Origin: Chloroflexota bacterium
GTDB taxonomy: Bacteria > Chloroflexota > Dehalococcoidia > Lucifugimonadales > UBA3495
Length of the DNA stretch: 64,000 nt
NCBI GenBank assembly: GCA_026710825.1
Contig: JAPOQH010000131.1
Span: forward strand, 38,039-102,038
Direction of reading: 5' to 3'
A model generated the notes under the pieces. The model saw nothing but the letters and a program-made list of their open reading frames with translations, was not told the origin of the DNA and ran no database searches. This document shows positions 63,692 through 64,000 of this stretch, in pieces (position 1 is the first letter of the stretch; every line of letters starts with the position of its first letter). The translations under genes and the position numbers were made by a program.

Positions 63692-64000
63692 TTCCGTGCC
63701 GGCGCGACTGCCGGTCTATTATCTTGCCCCGCTCTGCCGGATCCATTCACAGTTCCCTTTGCAGAATGAGGCGTCCTGGCAATGCCGCACCCATCTCACC
63801 CCCAATGTCTCGTCCGCCCTGTGGGTCGATGTGATCATATCCCTTGACAAAGCGAACGCATGAGCCCATAATGGTCTCACTCGAGTTAGAACATAACATC
63901 CAGCACCGTCCCGTCAGAGGTGATACCGGTCGTACACGGCCAACCCCGTCAGACTCCAAATCGCATACCCGTCTCCGCCAGGACCAGCGACCGGTCGCTC
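63692..64000. other. gene-free end of the window
   Basis: 309 bp. Apart from a promoter-like element at 63844-63872 I see nothing to annotate. A 70-codon minus-strand frame (63747-63959) shows no recognisable protein. Confidence 0.6.
63844..63872 (+). promoter_or_regulatory. sigma70-type promoter pointing out of the window
   Basis: TTGACA at 63844-63849 and CATAAT at 63867-63872 with an exact 17-bp spacer. Transcription would run rightward past the window end. No start codon with a ribosome site is evident in the 120 bases that remain. Confidence 0.7.

Noticed and set aside
63747..63959. 70-codon minus-strand frame at the window end
   Set aside because: No recognisable domain or ribosome site, and it overlaps a strong promoter on the other strand.
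1..64000. tRNA, rRNA, CRISPR arrays and insertion sequences
   Set aside because: Looked for T-loop-like segments, direct-repeat arrays and transposase genes while reading; none was convincing. A tRNAscan-SE or Infernal run would be decisive.

Overview
The window reads as a chromosomal segment of a high-GC, probably uncultivated bacterium. My best guess is Chloroflexota, in the Dehalococcoidia/SAR202 neighbourhood; this is inferred from gene content, not from a marker-gene tree. The pointers are two MmgE/PrpD-family genes, a luciferase-like flavin monooxygenase, an L-2-hydroxyglutarate oxidase-type gene, several VOC proteins, a tryptophan T-box leader, a stripped-down rsmH-ftsA-ftsZ cluster, two adjacent clpP genes and a B12-dependent ribonucleotide reductase. 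No rRNA, tRNA, CRISPR array, IS element or prophage was seen.

Layout. 1-2450 (minus): a lipid block with two MaoC-type dehydratase subunits, plsX and fabG (cut by the window edge). 2522-8379: an FAD oxidase, a HicA toxin with a double-domain HicB partner, MmgE/PrpD, a zinc-free quinone oxidoreductase, and a two-gene DUF6884/GIY-YIG cassette. 8389-11261: a tryptophan operon with a sigma70 promoter, a Trp T-box leader, trpE, a VOC gene and trpG. 11298-24181: accessory metabolism and transport (AlkC/AlkD-like repair, second MmgE/PrpD, EthD-like protein, an aspartyl-protease pair, an NHL propeller, an acyl-CoA dehydrogenase, DUF1800, three MFS transporters, an LLM monooxygenase). 24516-29761: an RND pump with a lipoprotein-type adaptor containing four 32-residue repeats. 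29835-41696: sucCD, a MATE transporter, a run of VOC genes, glutamate dehydrogenase, leucyl aminopeptidase, a P-loop kinase, YggT, proC and pdxA.

41859-46235 (minus) is a deoxyribonucleotide block: nrdR with its own promoter and two NrdR-box-like sites 31 bp apart, two unrecognised small genes, then nrdJ. 46361-50055 holds ftsZ, ftsA and rsmH. 50286-54671 (plus) is tig-clpP1-clpP2-clpX, a protein-quality operon. 54823-63637 (minus) is a housekeeping run: dprA, topA, xer recombinase, aroQ, efp, xseA, xseB and a formyltransferase.

The most notable non-coding signals are the Trp T-box, the NrdR operator, a family of near-identical palindromes centred on GGGGCGAAT/ATTCGCCCC at three intergenic sites, and a long perfect hairpin between gdhA and pepA. 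The candidates for undescribed biology are the DUF6884/GIY-YIG pair, the protease/small-protein pair, the VOC gene inside the anthranilate synthase operon, the two small genes between nrdR and nrdJ, and a pair of MFS genes that seem to lack a standard start codon.
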